The notes beneath the pieces are model-generated. The model searched no databases and had not been told where the DNA came from. It saw only the letters and a program-made list of their open reading frames with translations. This document shows positions 36,109 to 44,920 of a stretch of DNA of 64,000 nt, piece after piece. The stretch comes from Bacteroides muris (ex Afrizal et al. 2022) (GTDB lineage: Bacteria > Bacteroidota > Bacteroidia > Bacteroidales > Bacteroidaceae), in NCBI RefSeq assembly GCF_004793475.1, contig NZ_SRYZ01000009.1:45643-109642 (forward strand), given 5' to 3'. The position numbers were made by a program, and so were the translations under genes. The stretch's first letter is position 1, and each line of letters opens with the position of its first letter.

Positions 36109-37149
36109 ATGAAAGTCGATTACCCTTCTGTACTATTGATTTACACTGGTGGAACTATCGGAATGATAGAAAATCCCGAGACCGGTGCACTTGAGAACTT
36201 CAACTTCGACCAACTGCTGCAGCATGTTCCCGAACTGAAGCGCTTCAACTACCGCATCTCTTCCTATCAGTTCGATCCACCCATCGACTCTTCTGACATG
36301 GAACCTTCTTTCTGGGCAAAGATTGTAAAAATCATCAACTACAACTACGACAATTTCGACGGCTTCGTCATCCTGCACGGCACCGACACCATGGCCTATA
36401 CAGCCTCCGCCCTCAGCTTCATGCTCGAGAACCTTTCCAAGCCGGTCATCCTCACAGGTTCCCAGCTTCCCATCGGCACCCTGCGCACCGATGGGAAAGA
36501 GAACCTAATCACCGCTATTGAAATAGCCGCCGCCAAGCATCCGGACGGCACTCCTATCGTCCCTGAAGTGTGCATTTTTTTCGAAAACGAGCTGATGCGG
36601 GGCAACCGTACCACCAAAATCAATGCCGAGAATTTCAACGCTTTCCGTTCCTTCAACTATCCCGCACTGGCAAAAGCGGGCATCCATATCCGCTATAACG
36701 AGCATCTCATCCGCCGCCCCGACCCGTCGCGCCCCATGAAGCCGCACTACCTTTTCGACACCAATGTCGTAGTTCTCACGCTCTTTCCCGGCATTCAGGA
36801 AAGCATTATCAATTCCGTGCTTCATGTTCCCGGTCTGAAAGCCGTAGTCCTCAAGACCTTCGGTTCCGGCAATGCCCCCCAGAAAGAATGGTTCATCCGC
36901 CAGCTGAAAGAAGCCAGCGAACGTGGCATTGTCATCGTCAACATCACCCAATGCCAGAGCGGTGCCGTCGAAATGGGACGCTACGAAACCGGACTTCATC
37001 TTCTTCAGGCAGGTATCATCAGCGGCTATGACAGTACCCCCGAATGTGCTGTCACTAAGCTCATGTTCCTTCTGGGACACGGACTGAACCAAGCCGAAAT
37101 CTGCCACCGCATGAATTCCGACCTGGCAGGAGAAATCACCAAACAATAA
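36109..37149 (+). CDS. ansA: Type I L-asparaginase
   Basis: A 346-residue cytoplasmic asparaginase converting asparagine to aspartate and ammonia. I chose the ATG at 36109 (MKVDYPSVLLIYTGGTIGMI); the longer frame overlaps trpA and would include the -7 box. Signature threonines: YTGGTIG (about residues 11-17) and the second site in LHGTDTMAYTASALSF (near 88). No signal peptide, consistent with type I. A hairpin over the stop codon ends the transcript. Confidence 0.95.
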   Translation: MKVDYPSVLLIYTGGTIGMIENPETGALENFNFDQLLQHVPELKRFNYRISSYQFDPPIDSSDMEPSFWAKIVKIINYNYDNFDGFVILHGTDTMAYTASALSFMLENLSKPVILTGSQLPIGTLRTDGKENLITAIEIAAAKHPDGTPIVPEVCIFFENELMRGNRTTKINAENFNAFRSFNYPALAKAGIHIRYNEHLIRRPDPSRPMKPHYLFDTNVVVLTLFPGIQESIINSVLHVPGLKAVVLKTFGSGNAPQKEWFIRQLKEASERGIVIVNITQCQSGAVEMGRYETGLHLLQAGIISGYDSTPECAVTKLMFLLGHGLNQAEICHRMNSDLAGEITKQ

Positions 37150-37184
37150 GTGGTGGTTCGACAGCAAACGTCAAACCACCACTT
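37148..37184 (+). terminator. Terminator between ansA and the convergent C-S lyase operon
   Basis: 11-bp stem AAGTGGTGGTT / AACCACCACTT including the ansA stop, with a short inner GAC/GTC stem. Weak T tract on either side. Confidence 0.6.
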
Positions 37185-37224
37185 TATGGTTGTTTTCAAT
37201 CAGATATATGAAATAACATTAATT

Positions 37225-38385
37225 TTAACGATGAATAAAGTTACTAAATCGCGTCAACCCGTCTATCAGCGTTGTACGTGGGCAAGCGATGTTCCACCTC
37301 ATAAAGCCTTCTCCTTCCATTCCATACATAATGCCGGCGTTCAGCCATAAGTCTCCTTGTTCCATCAATTGCCGTTCCAACTCCTCAGACGGAAGGCCCA
37401 GTTTGCGGCAATCCATCCAAACAAGATAGGTACCTTCCAATACCGTAACAGGAAATTCCGGCAGATGCTCACGGCAAAACTCCCGCATATAGAGATAATT
37501 GGCGTGCAGATATTCGATAAGTTGGTCCAACCATTTTTCTCCTTCATTATAAGCTGCCTGAGTAGCGATTACGCCAAACGGATTGACATCGCATACCTCA
37601 TTGTCGTTGATAGCCCGGTCTATTTTCGCCCGACGGTTGGCATCGGCGCAGACAATGTTCGCAATCTGCAATCCGGCAATATTGAACGCCTTACTGGGCG
37701 ACAGGCAAGTAACGGAATGCCGCAGGAAATCTTCCGAAATGGAAGCGAACGGCGTATAACAGTGTCCCGGAAAAACCAACTCGCAGTGAATCTCATCCGA
37801 AACAACCGTTACACCGTGACGGATACAGATTGCACCGATGCGCACCAGTTCTTCACGCTTCCACACCCTTCCAGCCGGATTGTGGGGATTGCACAGCAGC
37901 ATTATCTTCACCTTAGGGTCGGCGGCTTTACACTCCAAATCCGCATAATCAATCGTGTAAGTATTGTCGGCATAGCACAATGGAGACGACACCATTTCGC
38001 ACCCATTGTTGCGGATGGACGAAAAGAAGCAGTTATAGACGGGAGTCTGCACCAGTACTTTATCACTGGGTACGGTCAATGCCTTGATGATGGCCGATAC
38101 GGCAGGCACTACCCCCGATGTATAGATTATCCATTCGCGATTGACTGTCCAGTTATGGCGGCGGGAAAACCAATCCGTGACAACCTTGTAATAGCTCTCG
38201 GGTACACGAGTGTACCCGAAAATGCCATGCTCTATTCGTTTTTTCAACGCATCAACGATAGCGGGGGCTGTCGGAAAATCCATATCTGCCACCCACATCG
38301 GCAATACATGTTCGCTTTCGGCACTGTCCCATTTGTAGGAATCGGTTCCCCGCCGCGAAATCTGTTTATCAAAGTCGTATTTCAT
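37225..38385 (-). CDS. PatB/MalY-type cysteine-S-conjugate beta-lyase
   Basis: A 386-residue fold-type I PLP enzyme. Family features: LPMWVADMDFPTAP (near residue 29), GIFGYTRVPESYY, NPHNPAGRVW (near 166), VVSDEIHCELVFPG, and the PLP lysine in LSPSKAFNIAGLQ. It would split cystathionine or other S-conjugates to a thiol, pyruvate and ammonia. Last gene of a four-gene minus-strand operon, 9 nt after the DUF3737 gene. Confidence 0.9.
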   Translation of the reverse strand: MKYDFDKQISRRGTDSYKWDSAESEHVLPMWVADMDFPTAPAIVDALKKRIEHGIFGYTRVPESYYKVVTDWFSRRHNWTVNREWIIYTSGVVPAVSAIIKALTVPSDKVLVQTPVYNCFFSSIRNNGCEMVSSPLCYADNTYTIDYADLECKAADPKVKIMLLCNPHNPAGRVWKREELVRIGAICIRHGVTVVSDEIHCELVFPGHCYTPFASISEDFLRHSVTCLSPSKAFNIAGLQIANIVCADANRRAKIDRAINDNEVCDVNPFGVIATQAAYNEGEKWLDQLIEYLHANYLYMREFCREHLPEFPVTVLEGTYLVWMDCRKLGLPSEELERQLMEQGDLWLNAGIMYGMEGEGFMRWNIACPRTTLIDGLTRFSNFIHR

Positions 38386-38394
38386 ATCTTCGCC

Positions 38395-39261
38395 TTAATC
38401 GGTAAAACAGGTACGTTCGTCTCGGAGCCGAATTTCACAATCGGCGGGAGCCTTGATGTTCTCGTCTATGGTGATGGAACCAAACTCGTTGGCCACAATG
38501 TGTCCCGACATCGGATTCTTGATATTCGTGATGGCTCCGCGAATATCAGCCTGCAAGGTGCTATACTCGAATGCCCGGTCACAATCCGGTCCGAAAGTAC
38601 AGTTTTCAAGTATCAGGTCGTGTGCATAGCAGAGCGGTTGTTCGCCAGTAATATGGCAGTTCACCAAACGCAGGTTCTTCGAGTGCCAGCCGAGATACTC
38701 GCCGTTGAGTTCCGAATCATAGATGGTCACATTCTCCACCTCCCAGAACGCATCCTTTGTCGTAATTTTGGCGTTATGAATTTCCACATTCTTCACGTAC
38801 TGGAATACATACTTGCTGTCACTTTCCAGTCCGTCAACATAAATGTTGTTGCTGAACATGAAAGGATAAGTGCCGCCATGCAGTTTGAGGTTCTTAATGC
38901 GGATACCGTTGCAACGCCAGAACACCTCATCGGCATCGTTCATCGTCACATTCTCGATGTCTATTTCGTTCATCTCGCGGAACATCTTCGGCGCATCAAT
39001 AATCGTGTCGGTCATTTTCAGGTGGTCGCAATACCACAGTGCCGAGCGACCTCCGACATCGAAATAACAACGGTCGATTTTGAAGCCGTGCACATGCCAA
39101 AAAGGATAATTACCCTCGAAACGGCATTCGAACGCTTCGATGTTACTGCACTCTTTAATGGCCGATTCTCCGGCACGGATAATCACATTCTCCAGACGGA
39201 GGTCATGAGATTCGAACAAGGGACGTTCGCCCCCGAACTCAGTATCTTTAATAAGTTTCAT
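38395..39261 (-). CDS. DUF3737 family parallel beta-helix protein
   Basis: A 288-residue protein starting at the ATG at 39261 (MKLIKDTEFGGERPLFESHD); the open frame adds 11 residues overlapping the upstream lipoprotein gene. It consists of about twelve imperfect repeats of around 20 residues with strands such as LRLENVIIRAGESAIKEC and FEYSTLQADI, the pattern of a right-handed beta-helix. No signal peptide, so probably cytoplasmic. DUF3737 has no known function. It is next to PatB, as often seen in gut Bacteroidetes and Firmicutes by my recollection. Confidence 0.85.
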   Translation of the reverse strand: MKLIKDTEFGGERPLFESHDLRLENVIIRAGESAIKECSNIEAFECRFEGNYPFWHVHGFKIDRCYFDVGGRSALWYCDHLKMTDTIIDAPKMFREMNEIDIENVTMNDADEVFWRCNGIRIKNLKLHGGTYPFMFSNNIYVDGLESDSKYVFQYVKNVEIHNAKITTKDAFWEVENVTIYDSELNGEYLGWHSKNLRLVNCHITGEQPLCYAHDLILENCTFGPDCDRAFEYSTLQADIRGAITNIKNPMSGHIVANEFGSITIDENIKAPADCEIRLRDERTCFTD

Positions 39262-39274
39262 TTGAGATATTGTT

Positions 39275-39838
39275 TTAGTTATTACTGGTTTCAAAAGTTA
39301 CGGTCACATTGCCTCGCCCGAGAGCCGAAGCCAGCCCTGACGGATTATCGAGCCGCCCTATACGGGTGTAGCTGTAAGACGAAGAGAACGTTTCATAGAA
39401 AAGGACGAGACAATTGGAACCGTAGAGCATCAAATCCCCGTTCCGGATTGTTCCCGGCCGGTTACTGTCTGTGGGCAAATTCTCTGACAGGTAATGGTAT
39501 TTCTCGTTGCCGTTCATCTCGTTCATCGTTACCGTCATCGGCAGCAGAGCGGCAAAGGCACGTGCCGTGGCATTGTCTTCAAGGGTGGCAGCGAAGCTGC
39601 GGCCGCCTGCCCGGACTGTAATGTTTCTGTTCATTTCGTTTTCTCCTCCATTATTTTCATTGCCATTCCCGCTATCGTCATTTCCGTTTCCGGAATTGTC
39701 GTTGTTTCCCGGTTCTTCGGGATTAGGAACAGGAATCACCGGATTTTCTGTTATAGGTTCATCGTCAGGACTGCAAGCTGTCAGTGCAGATGTGGCTGTC
39801 ACAAGCAGCAAGACCATGACAATAATACATCTGTTCAT
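39275..39838 (-). CDS. Lipoprotein with a cyclophilin-like domain
   Basis: A 187-residue protein. A lipoprotein signal ends at TACS (Cys about 22), then a low-complexity Asn/Gly/Asp/Glu linker (residues about 40-68), then a cyclophilin-like fold (ITVRAGGRSFAATLEDNATA, then LPMTVTMNEMNGNEKYHYLS, IRNGDLMLYGSNCLVLFYE, and YTRIGRLDNPSGL). This cyclophilin-like family is common beside flavodoxin-type oxidoreductases. Here a flavoprotein remnant lies 20 nt upstream. Function unknown. Confidence 0.8.
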   Translation of the reverse strand: MNRCIIVMVLLLVTATSALTACSPDDEPITENPVIPVPNPEEPGNNDNSGNGNDDSGNGNENNGGENEMNRNITVRAGGRSFAATLEDNATARAFAALLPMTVTMNEMNGNEKYHYLSENLPTDSNRPGTIRNGDLMLYGSNCLVLFYETFSSSYSYTRIGRLDNPSGLASALGRGNVTVTFETSNN

Positions 39839-39858
39839 ATCTTGTTCTATTTTAAGGT

Positions 39859-40332
39859 TTATAATTCCAATCCCATTTTATAGACTTTTTCAAGATGCTC
39901 AGGTGCTATTTGACGGGCTATATTCTCACATCCCGTACAACCGCCCGCCAGATAAGTTCCGACCTCTTTTCCTCCCAACACGCCGCTGATGATATGAAAA
40001 TAACCCAAAGCCTGGTCGAAAGTATGCTCGTTATTGTCTCCCGCAGTCATAAGCAGCACGGTCTCTTTCTCAGGATACTTATCCTCGACGGAAATGGCAT
40101 ATAGACGTTCGATATAGGCATCGGTCAGATGGTCCGTATCGCCTTGTCGCGTACCGGCACTCATCAGTACAAGGACATTTTTCCCGTTACCTTGGCATAT
40201 TGTCTCGACTGTCGTGGGACGAAAATCTTCTTCCGGTTTACTCTCTTTCAGAAAACGGAAGATAGCCGACCCTCCAAGCAATACGCCGCCAGCAGTCAGC
40301 AAACTATTTCTTAAAAATGTTCTTCTTTCCAT
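39859..40332 (-). CDS. Flavodoxin-like oxidoreductase with internal deletion
   Basis: A 157-residue protein. The N-terminus has a twin-arginine-like export motif (ERRTFLRNS) and a hydrophobic stretch. It then resembles NADPH-dependent FMN reductases: NVLVLMSAGTRQGDTDHLTD (normally GSPR..GNT) jumps directly to ERLYAIS, VLLMTAGDNNEHTFDQALGY and a C-terminal HLEKVYKMG. The usual 70-90 residues between these blocks, including the Cys-rich and flavin-contacting loops, are missing while the frame stays open. It may be a nonfunctional remnant or a repurposed exported protein. First gene of the operon ending in the C-S lyase. Confidence 0.6.
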   Translation of the reverse strand: MERRTFLRNSLLTAGGVLLGGSAIFRFLKESKPEEDFRPTTVETICQGNGKNVLVLMSAGTRQGDTDHLTDAYIERLYAISVEDKYPEKETVLLMTAGDNNEHTFDQALGYFHIISGVLGGKEVGTYLAGGCTGCENIARQIAPEHLEKVYKMGLEL

Positions 40333-40460
40333 CCATATCTGACGATTCTTGTTTCAAGTAATTATTCTTCTGATTTTCATATTGCAAAATTAGGTTGAAA
40401 CTATGAACTGAACAGTAGATGAATTACAGAGAAGATAACCCCTATTACAGATTATATAAA

Positions 40461-40499
40461 AAAGAGGCAGTGTCAAGTGTGAAGTGACATTGCCTCTTT
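40461..40499 (-). terminator. Terminator hairpin, minus strand
   Basis: 15-bp stem AAAGAGGCAGTGTCA / TGACATTGCCTCTTT with one mismatch. On the minus strand it is followed by CTCTTTTTTATA. It would end transcripts from the broken dehydrogenase gene. 40333-40593 holds nothing else. Confidence 0.7.
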
Positions 40500-40593
40500 A
40501 TCCGAATTTTGCTTGCTATTGAAATTTTCCCTATTCCTTATTCTTCATGGGTTTGAACCACTTATTTGATGAATAGTGCCGTTCATGTATTTA

Positions 40594-40880
40594 TTACAGG
40601 CTTTCATGTAGAACGGAAAGCACATCTTCCCGCACAAGTGTTTTGAACCCTCCGTTCATAATAAATGTAGCATCGGCGATACCTTCCAGCATATCCTCGG
40701 TAACACCGAGCGATGTGATTTCTGTTGCTACTCCGATTGTATTCATCCACTCAAGCAAAGCCTCCAATCCTTCATTTGCAAGCTATTCTTCCGTTTTTCC
40801 CACTTCTGGTATACAACTCGAAAGTAAAAATCTTCCGCTTGGTCAAACTCTACGCCTGAATATTTAACAAATGCACCGGG
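40594..40880 (-). pseudogene. C-terminal remnant of an iron-containing alcohol dehydrogenase
   Basis: The minus strand reads EGLEALLEWMNTIGVATEIT then SLGVTEDMLEGIADATFIMN and GGFKTLVREDVLSVLHESL with TAA at 594-596. This is the typical last 60 residues of Fe-ADH/BDH family proteins. The piece just upstream (KYSGVEFDQAEDFYFR) is in another frame, and nothing of the N-terminal 300 residues remains. A broken gene in a decayed region. Confidence 0.65.
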
Positions 40881-41072
40881 ATTTCGGATTGGGCCGGGAT
40901 TCTCCATTTGCTAAAGTTTTCCACTTGTAGCACACTACGTTGATTGCTGCACTCATAAAATTTTCGGTTGACTTCTTAGTTGACTTCAATCGCATAGTTT
41001 CATGCAAAACCAGCACCGCCTAAAAACAAAAATCAGATAGGAATCTTTCGATAACTATCTGATTTCCAAAAG

Positions 41073-41145
41073 AGCGGCAAACGGGGCTCGAACCCGCGAC
41101 CCTCAGCTTGGGAAGCTGATGCTCTACCAACTGAGCTACTGCCGC
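41073..41145 (-). tRNA. tRNA-Gly (anticodon CCC)
   Basis: 73-nt cloverleaf on the minus strand: 5' GCGGCAG pairs with 3' TTGCCGC (one G-T), D arm GCTCAGTTGGTAGAGC, anticodon stem TCAGC/GCTGA with loop TTCCCAA (CCC at 41110-41112), T arm around GGTTCGAGCCC, discriminator T. No CCA is encoded. It reads GGG codons. Confidence 0.95.
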
Positions 41146-41236
41146 ATAAACATTCCCAAAATCATGCCTTAAAAACGGTGGCAAAGTTAATAAATTACTT
41201 CCTAAAAAACAATAGTTCGGTAAAAATTCGTCAAGC

Positions 41237-41572
41237 CTAAGCGGCTCTGGCAGTAAATAAGATGAGTTCTTTGAAAAGTTTGTCAATAACTTGCGGGGCT
41301 GGGTTAATTCCAAACACGCCAATAAATCGTTCAAGCATATAAGCATTGTGCATGAATGACTTGCAAGAGAATATGAAATAGGTTATTCCGAGCCTCTTAC
41401 ATGCCGCTTTGGCCAAGTTGACAGCTGCGAGCGACGCATTGAAGTGAAAATCCAACTTTCTGAGGTCTGTTGACTGACAGTTGGTGATTCCGGCATGCTG
41501 CTTGCCATCTCTAAAACAAGATTTCAGTTGGAACCTGGTTCTGTAATAATCCAGGATTTCGCATCCATCCAT
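41237..41572 (-). pseudogene. C-terminal fragment of an IS4-like DDE transposase
   Basis: 111 residues with YYRTRFQLKSCFRDGKQHAG and FHFNASLAAVNLAKAA, the Y-(2)-R-(3)-E-(6)-K-like region of DDE transposases. The usual Glu is Lys here (FQLKSCF), and the N-terminal two thirds, including the catalytic Asp residues, are missing. It starts 91 bp from the tRNA-Gly gene. A dead insertion-sequence fragment. Exact family uncertain. Confidence 0.65.
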
Positions 41573-41828
41573 CGAATCGTCTGTAGAGAAATAAAATTAG
41601 TATTGTATAAGGAGTGTTTCGTAAGCCATAATCAGAAGAGTTGAAGGACTTATAATTTACTAAAGAACAATGAATCATGTAATAACTTTCACCCTTATTG
41701 TCAGCAGGTTAGCATCTTTTGGGTACATTTATTCATGCTTAACCATTCGTTCTTGACAACATTTCAATGACCTCTTTCGTGTTTTCGAACCAGCTTTTGC
41801 CGATTCTATTGTTTAACTTTTAAATTTT

Positions 41829-41844
41829 CGGTAAAAATTTACCG
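41829..41844. promoter_or_regulatory. Palindrome upstream of the cobU operon
   Basis: CGGTAAA, two A, TTTACCG: 7-bp perfect arms about 40 nt before the -7 box TATTTTTG (41884-41891). It could be an operator. No cobalamin riboswitch could be recognised between 41573 and 41936. Confidence 0.3.
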
Positions 41845-41936
41845 AAGTATTGTAAAAAAACAAACGTTTCGTCAAATATTTCTTATTTTTGCTCGGGAAA
41901 ACAAAGATATTCTTTCAAAATACAGACCAAATACCA

Positions 41937-42458
41937 ATGAAACGAATCATACTCATCACCGGAGGAGCACGTTCCGGCAAAAGCACTTATGCGGAAAAGC
42001 TGGCACTCGAGCTCTCTCCCACGCCCGTTTATCTTGCCACGGCACGCATCTGGGACGAAGAATTCCGCCAGAGGGTAATCCGGCACCAAGAATGCCGGGG
42101 ACCGGAATGGACAAACATCGAAGAGGAAAAAGAACTCAGCCGCCACCGGCTGGAGGGACGGGTTGTCCTGATAGACTGCATCACCCTATGGTGTACCAAC
42201 TTTTTCTTCGACCTGAATTCAGATACCGACCGGGCACTTGCCGCAGCAAAGGCGGAGTTCGACCGCTTCACGGCACAAGACGCAACCTTCATCTTCGTGA
42301 CCAATGAAATAGGCATGGGAGGAACTTCCGAGAACGAACTGCAACGAAAGTTCACGGACATGCAAGGCTGGATGAACCAATATGTAGCCGCCCATGCCGA
42401 CGAAGTGACACTGATGGTAGCCGGCATCCCACTTACCGTAAAAAATACTCATCCATAA
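41937..42458 (+). CDS. cobU: Adenosylcobinamide kinase / phosphate guanylyltransferase
   Basis: A 173-residue bifunctional enzyme that phosphorylates adenosylcobinamide and then attaches GMP. The ATG at 41937 gives MKRIILITGGARSGKSTYAE with the P-loop GGARSGKS; the longer frame adds 16 non-conserved residues. Further motifs: VYLATARIWDEEFRQRV, RHQECRGPEW (the guanylylated His region) and LIDCITLWCTN. First of cobU-cobT-cobS-cobC, the nucleotide-loop assembly operon. Confidence 0.95.
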   Translation: MKRIILITGGARSGKSTYAEKLALELSPTPVYLATARIWDEEFRQRVIRHQECRGPEWTNIEEEKELSRHRLEGRVVLIDCITLWCTNFFFDLNSDTDRALAAAKAEFDRFTAQDATFIFVTNEIGMGGTSENELQRKFTDMQGWMNQYVAAHADEVTLMVAGIPLTVKNTHP

Positions 42459-42488
42459 AACTACAAACAATCAAAAATCAACAGACTG

Positions 42489-43526
42489 ATGAAAACTTTT
42501 CATATCACACGTCCGGACAAGGCAATCCGTCCTGCATTGATTGACAAAATCAACAACCTGACCAAACCCAAAGGTTCGTTGGGCACTTTAGAAGAACTGG
42601 CACTCCAAATCGGACTCATGCAACAGACATTATCCCCCGCCTTGAAACATCCGCAAAACATTATCTTCGCCGCCGACCACGGCATTGTAGAAGAAGGTGT
42701 CAGCCTCTCTCCAAAGGAAATCACTTGGCAGCAAATCAGTAACTTCCTCCATGGAGGGGCAGGTGTCAATTTCCTCTGCCGGCAGCACGGCTTTACCCTG
42801 AAGATAGTAGATGCAGGAGTAGACTACGACCTCCCCTACGAGAAAGGCATCATCAATATGAAAGTGCGCAAAAGCACCAGAAATTATCTGCACGAGGCCG
42901 CCATGACGGAAGAGGAAATGGAGATGTGCCTAGAGCGGGGCGCCGAGGTGGTGAGACAATGCCATGAAGAAGGCAGCAATGTCCTCAGCTTCGGTGAAAT
43001 GGGTATCGGAAACACTTCTTCATCCTCCCTATGGATGGCCTGCTTCACCGGCATTCCTCTGGAACAATGTGTAGGCGCGGGCAGCGGACTCGACAGCACA
43101 GGCATCCGCCACAAGTACGAAGTGTTGAAGCACTCCTTGGAGAACTACAAAGGTGACGGCTCTACCCGGGACATCATCCGCTACTTTGGCGGACTGGAGA
43201 TGGTGATGGCCATAGGCGCCATGCTGCAAGCTGCTGAGCTGAGGATGATTATCCTTGTTGACGGATTCATCATGACCAACTGCTTGCTTGCCGCCGCCAG
43301 GCTCTATCCGGAAGTGACGGATTATGCCATCTTCGGGCACTGCGGAGACGAGCATGGCCACCGGCTAGTGCTCGACGCTCTGCATGCCCGCCCACTGCTG
43401 AACCTGGGACTGCGTTTGGGAGAAGGAACAGGGGCCATCTGTGCATATCCCATTATCGACTCGGCCGTGCGGATGCTCAACGAAATGGATAACTTTGCAC
43501 ATGCCTCCATCACCAAATACTTCTAA
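42489..43526 (+). CDS. cobT: Nicotinate-nucleotide-dimethylbenzimidazole phosphoribosyltransferase
   Basis: A 345-residue enzyme that activates the lower-ligand base as an alpha-ribotide. Family motifs: [13 protein letters not shown] (near residue 27), [26 protein letters not shown] (near 167), GAGSGLD, and the catalytic Glu in LRLGEGTGA (near 315). Full length. It follows cobU by 30 nt and is directly followed by cobS. Confidence 0.97.
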   Translation: MKTFHITRPDKAIRPALIDKINNLTKPKGSLGTLEELALQIGLMQQTLSPALKHPQNIIFAADHGIVEEGVSLSPKEITWQQISNFLHGGAGVNFLCRQHGFTLKIVDAGVDYDLPYEKGIINMKVRKSTRNYLHEAAMTEEEMEMCLERGAEVVRQCHEEGSNVLSFGEMGIGNTSSSSLWMACFTGIPLEQCVGAGSGLDSTGIRHKYEVLKHSLENYKGDGSTRDIIRYFGGLEMVMAIGAMLQAAELRMIILVDGFIMTNCLLAAARLYPEVTDYAIFGHCGDEHGHRLVLDALHARPLLNLGLRLGEGTGAICAYPIIDSAVRMLNEMDNFAHASITKYF

Positions 43527-43527
43527 C

Positions 43528-44271
43528 ATGAACAATGTATTAGCTGCATTCATAATGCTCACCCGACTGCCCTTCTGGAAAATCAAGGAAGTACCGGCAG
43601 AGTGTTTCAAGCATGTGGTTCCCTATTGGCCGCTCGTAGGCTGGCTGACGGGAGGCGTGATGGCGGCAGTACTGTGGCTTGCCGGACAGATTATGCCGAT
43701 GTCATTGGCATGGATTCTTGCCCTCATCGCACGCCTGCTTGTCACCGGTTGCCTGCACGAAGACGGACTGGCGGACTTCCTCGACGGTTTCGGCGGCGGC
43801 ACCACCCGCGAACGGACTCTTGCCATCATGAAGGATTCCCACATCGGAAGCTACGGTGTCATCGGATTGACATGTTATTTCCTGCTGTTGCTCCAACTTC
43901 ATCACCTGCCATTGGAACTTCTCTGCATCCTCGTGCTCTGCGGTGACTGCTGGTCCAAGTTCTGTGCCTCCCAGATAGTCAACTACCTACCCTATGCCCG
44001 GAAAGAGGAAGAGAGCAAAAACAAGGCCGTCTACAACCGCATGAACCGGCACGAGTTGCTGGCCGGATTTATCTGCGGTCTGCTTCCCTTCGTACTGCTG
44101 CTGCCTATAAAACTGTGGATTGCCACCCTCTTTCCCCTGCTCACCTTCTTCCTGCTGTACCGGCTGATGAAACGGCGCCTGCAAGGATATACGGGTGACT
44201 GCTGTGGGGCCACTTTCCTGCTCTGCGAGCTATCCTTCTACTTGGGAAGCCTTATTCTGATTATAAATTAA
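43528..44271 (+). CDS. cobS: Adenosylcobinamide-GDP ribazoletransferase (cobalamin synthase)
   Basis: A 247-residue polytopic membrane enzyme that joins AdoCbi-GDP to alpha-ribazole (phosphate). The ATG at 43528 (MNNVLAAFIMLTRLPFWKI) is one base after the cobT stop; the longer frame lies inside cobT. The metal-binding signature is GCLHEDGLADFLDGFGGG (residues about 71-88), followed by RTLAIMKDSHIGSYGV. Six or more hydrophobic spans. Confidence 0.96.
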   Translation: MNNVLAAFIMLTRLPFWKIKEVPAECFKHVVPYWPLVGWLTGGVMAAVLWLAGQIMPMSLAWILALIARLLVTGCLHEDGLADFLDGFGGGTTRERTLAIMKDSHIGSYGVIGLTCYFLLLLQLHHLPLELLCILVLCGDCWSKFCASQIVNYLPYARKEEESKNKAVYNRMNRHELLAGFICGLLPFVLLLPIKLWIATLFPLLTFFLLYRLMKRRLQGYTGDCCGATFLLCELSFYLGSLILIIN

Positions 44272-44287
44272 CAACTGAAAATCAAAG

Positions 44288-44827
44288 ATGGAAGTAATAC
44301 TCATCCGACACACTTCGGTAGATGTTCCTCCGGGCGTATGCTATGGGCAGACCGATGTTCCCCTGAAGCCCACGTTTGAAGCGGAAGCCGCCGTGACGGC
44401 AGAAAACCTGAAAACATACCTCCCGTTCGACCACGTCTACACCAGCCCCCTTACCCGTTGCGTACGTCTCGCCGCCTATTGCGGCTATCCCGATGCGGAA
44501 CGGGAAGAACGAATTATGGAAATCAATTTTGGCGACTGGGAGATGAAGCCGTTCGAGCAGAATGAAGACCCGCGCCTGCAGGAATGGTATGCCGACTACA
44601 TGAACGTGGCAGCTACCGGCGGAGAATCTTTTACCATGCAATACCGGCGTGTCGGCCAGTTTCTGGACGAGTTGAGAAAGAAGCCCTATGCACGCGTTGC
44701 CATCTTCGCACACGGAGGCGTATTAATCTGCGCGCAACTCTATGTCGGCATCCTCAAAGCCGAAGAAGCCTTCGACGCATTGACGCCCTATGGTGGCATC
44801 GTCCACATCCATCTCGACAAGGAATAA
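44288..44827 (+). CDS. cobC: Alpha-ribazole phosphatase
   Basis: A 179-residue histidine-phosphatase family enzyme removing phosphate from alpha-ribazole-5'-phosphate or adenosylcobalamin-5'-phosphate. The catalytic RH is in LIRHTSVDVPPG (R7, H8; Thr replaces the usual Gly), with SPLTRC near 58, INFGDWE (acid near 82), and FAHGGV containing the second His. It lies 16 nt after cobS and ends the operon. Confidence 0.9.
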   Translation: MEVILIRHTSVDVPPGVCYGQTDVPLKPTFEAEAAVTAENLKTYLPFDHVYTSPLTRCVRLAAYCGYPDAEREERIMEINFGDWEMKPFEQNEDPRLQEWYADYMNVAATGGESFTMQYRRVGQFLDELRKKPYARVAIFAHGGVLICAQLYVGILKAEEAFDALTPYGGIVHIHLDKE

Positions 44828-44920
44828 TGAACGAAATAGTAGGGCCTTCCTCCGCTTCGGTTTGTACTTTGTAGATACCTCCCAAATAATGAATAAAATG
44901 GGCATTGATTTCATGGCGAA

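Noticed and set aside
37357..39621. 754-codon plus-strand ORF
   Set aside because: Antisense shadow of patB, DUF3737 and the lipoprotein gene; the minus-strand products match families, this one does not.
41073..41145. tRNA-Gly as a phage attachment site
   Set aside because: No second copy of its 3' end and no integrase gene is visible in the window.
41020..41346. 108-codon minus-strand ORF over tRNA-Gly
   Set aside because: It is a read-through of the tRNA gene (the AQLVEHQLPKLRVAGSSP string is a known tRNA translation artefact).
41573..41936. Possible cobalamin riboswitch before cobU
   Set aside because: No B12-box or matching conserved core could be read in this stretch on either strand; only a 16-nt palindrome and a -7 box are present.
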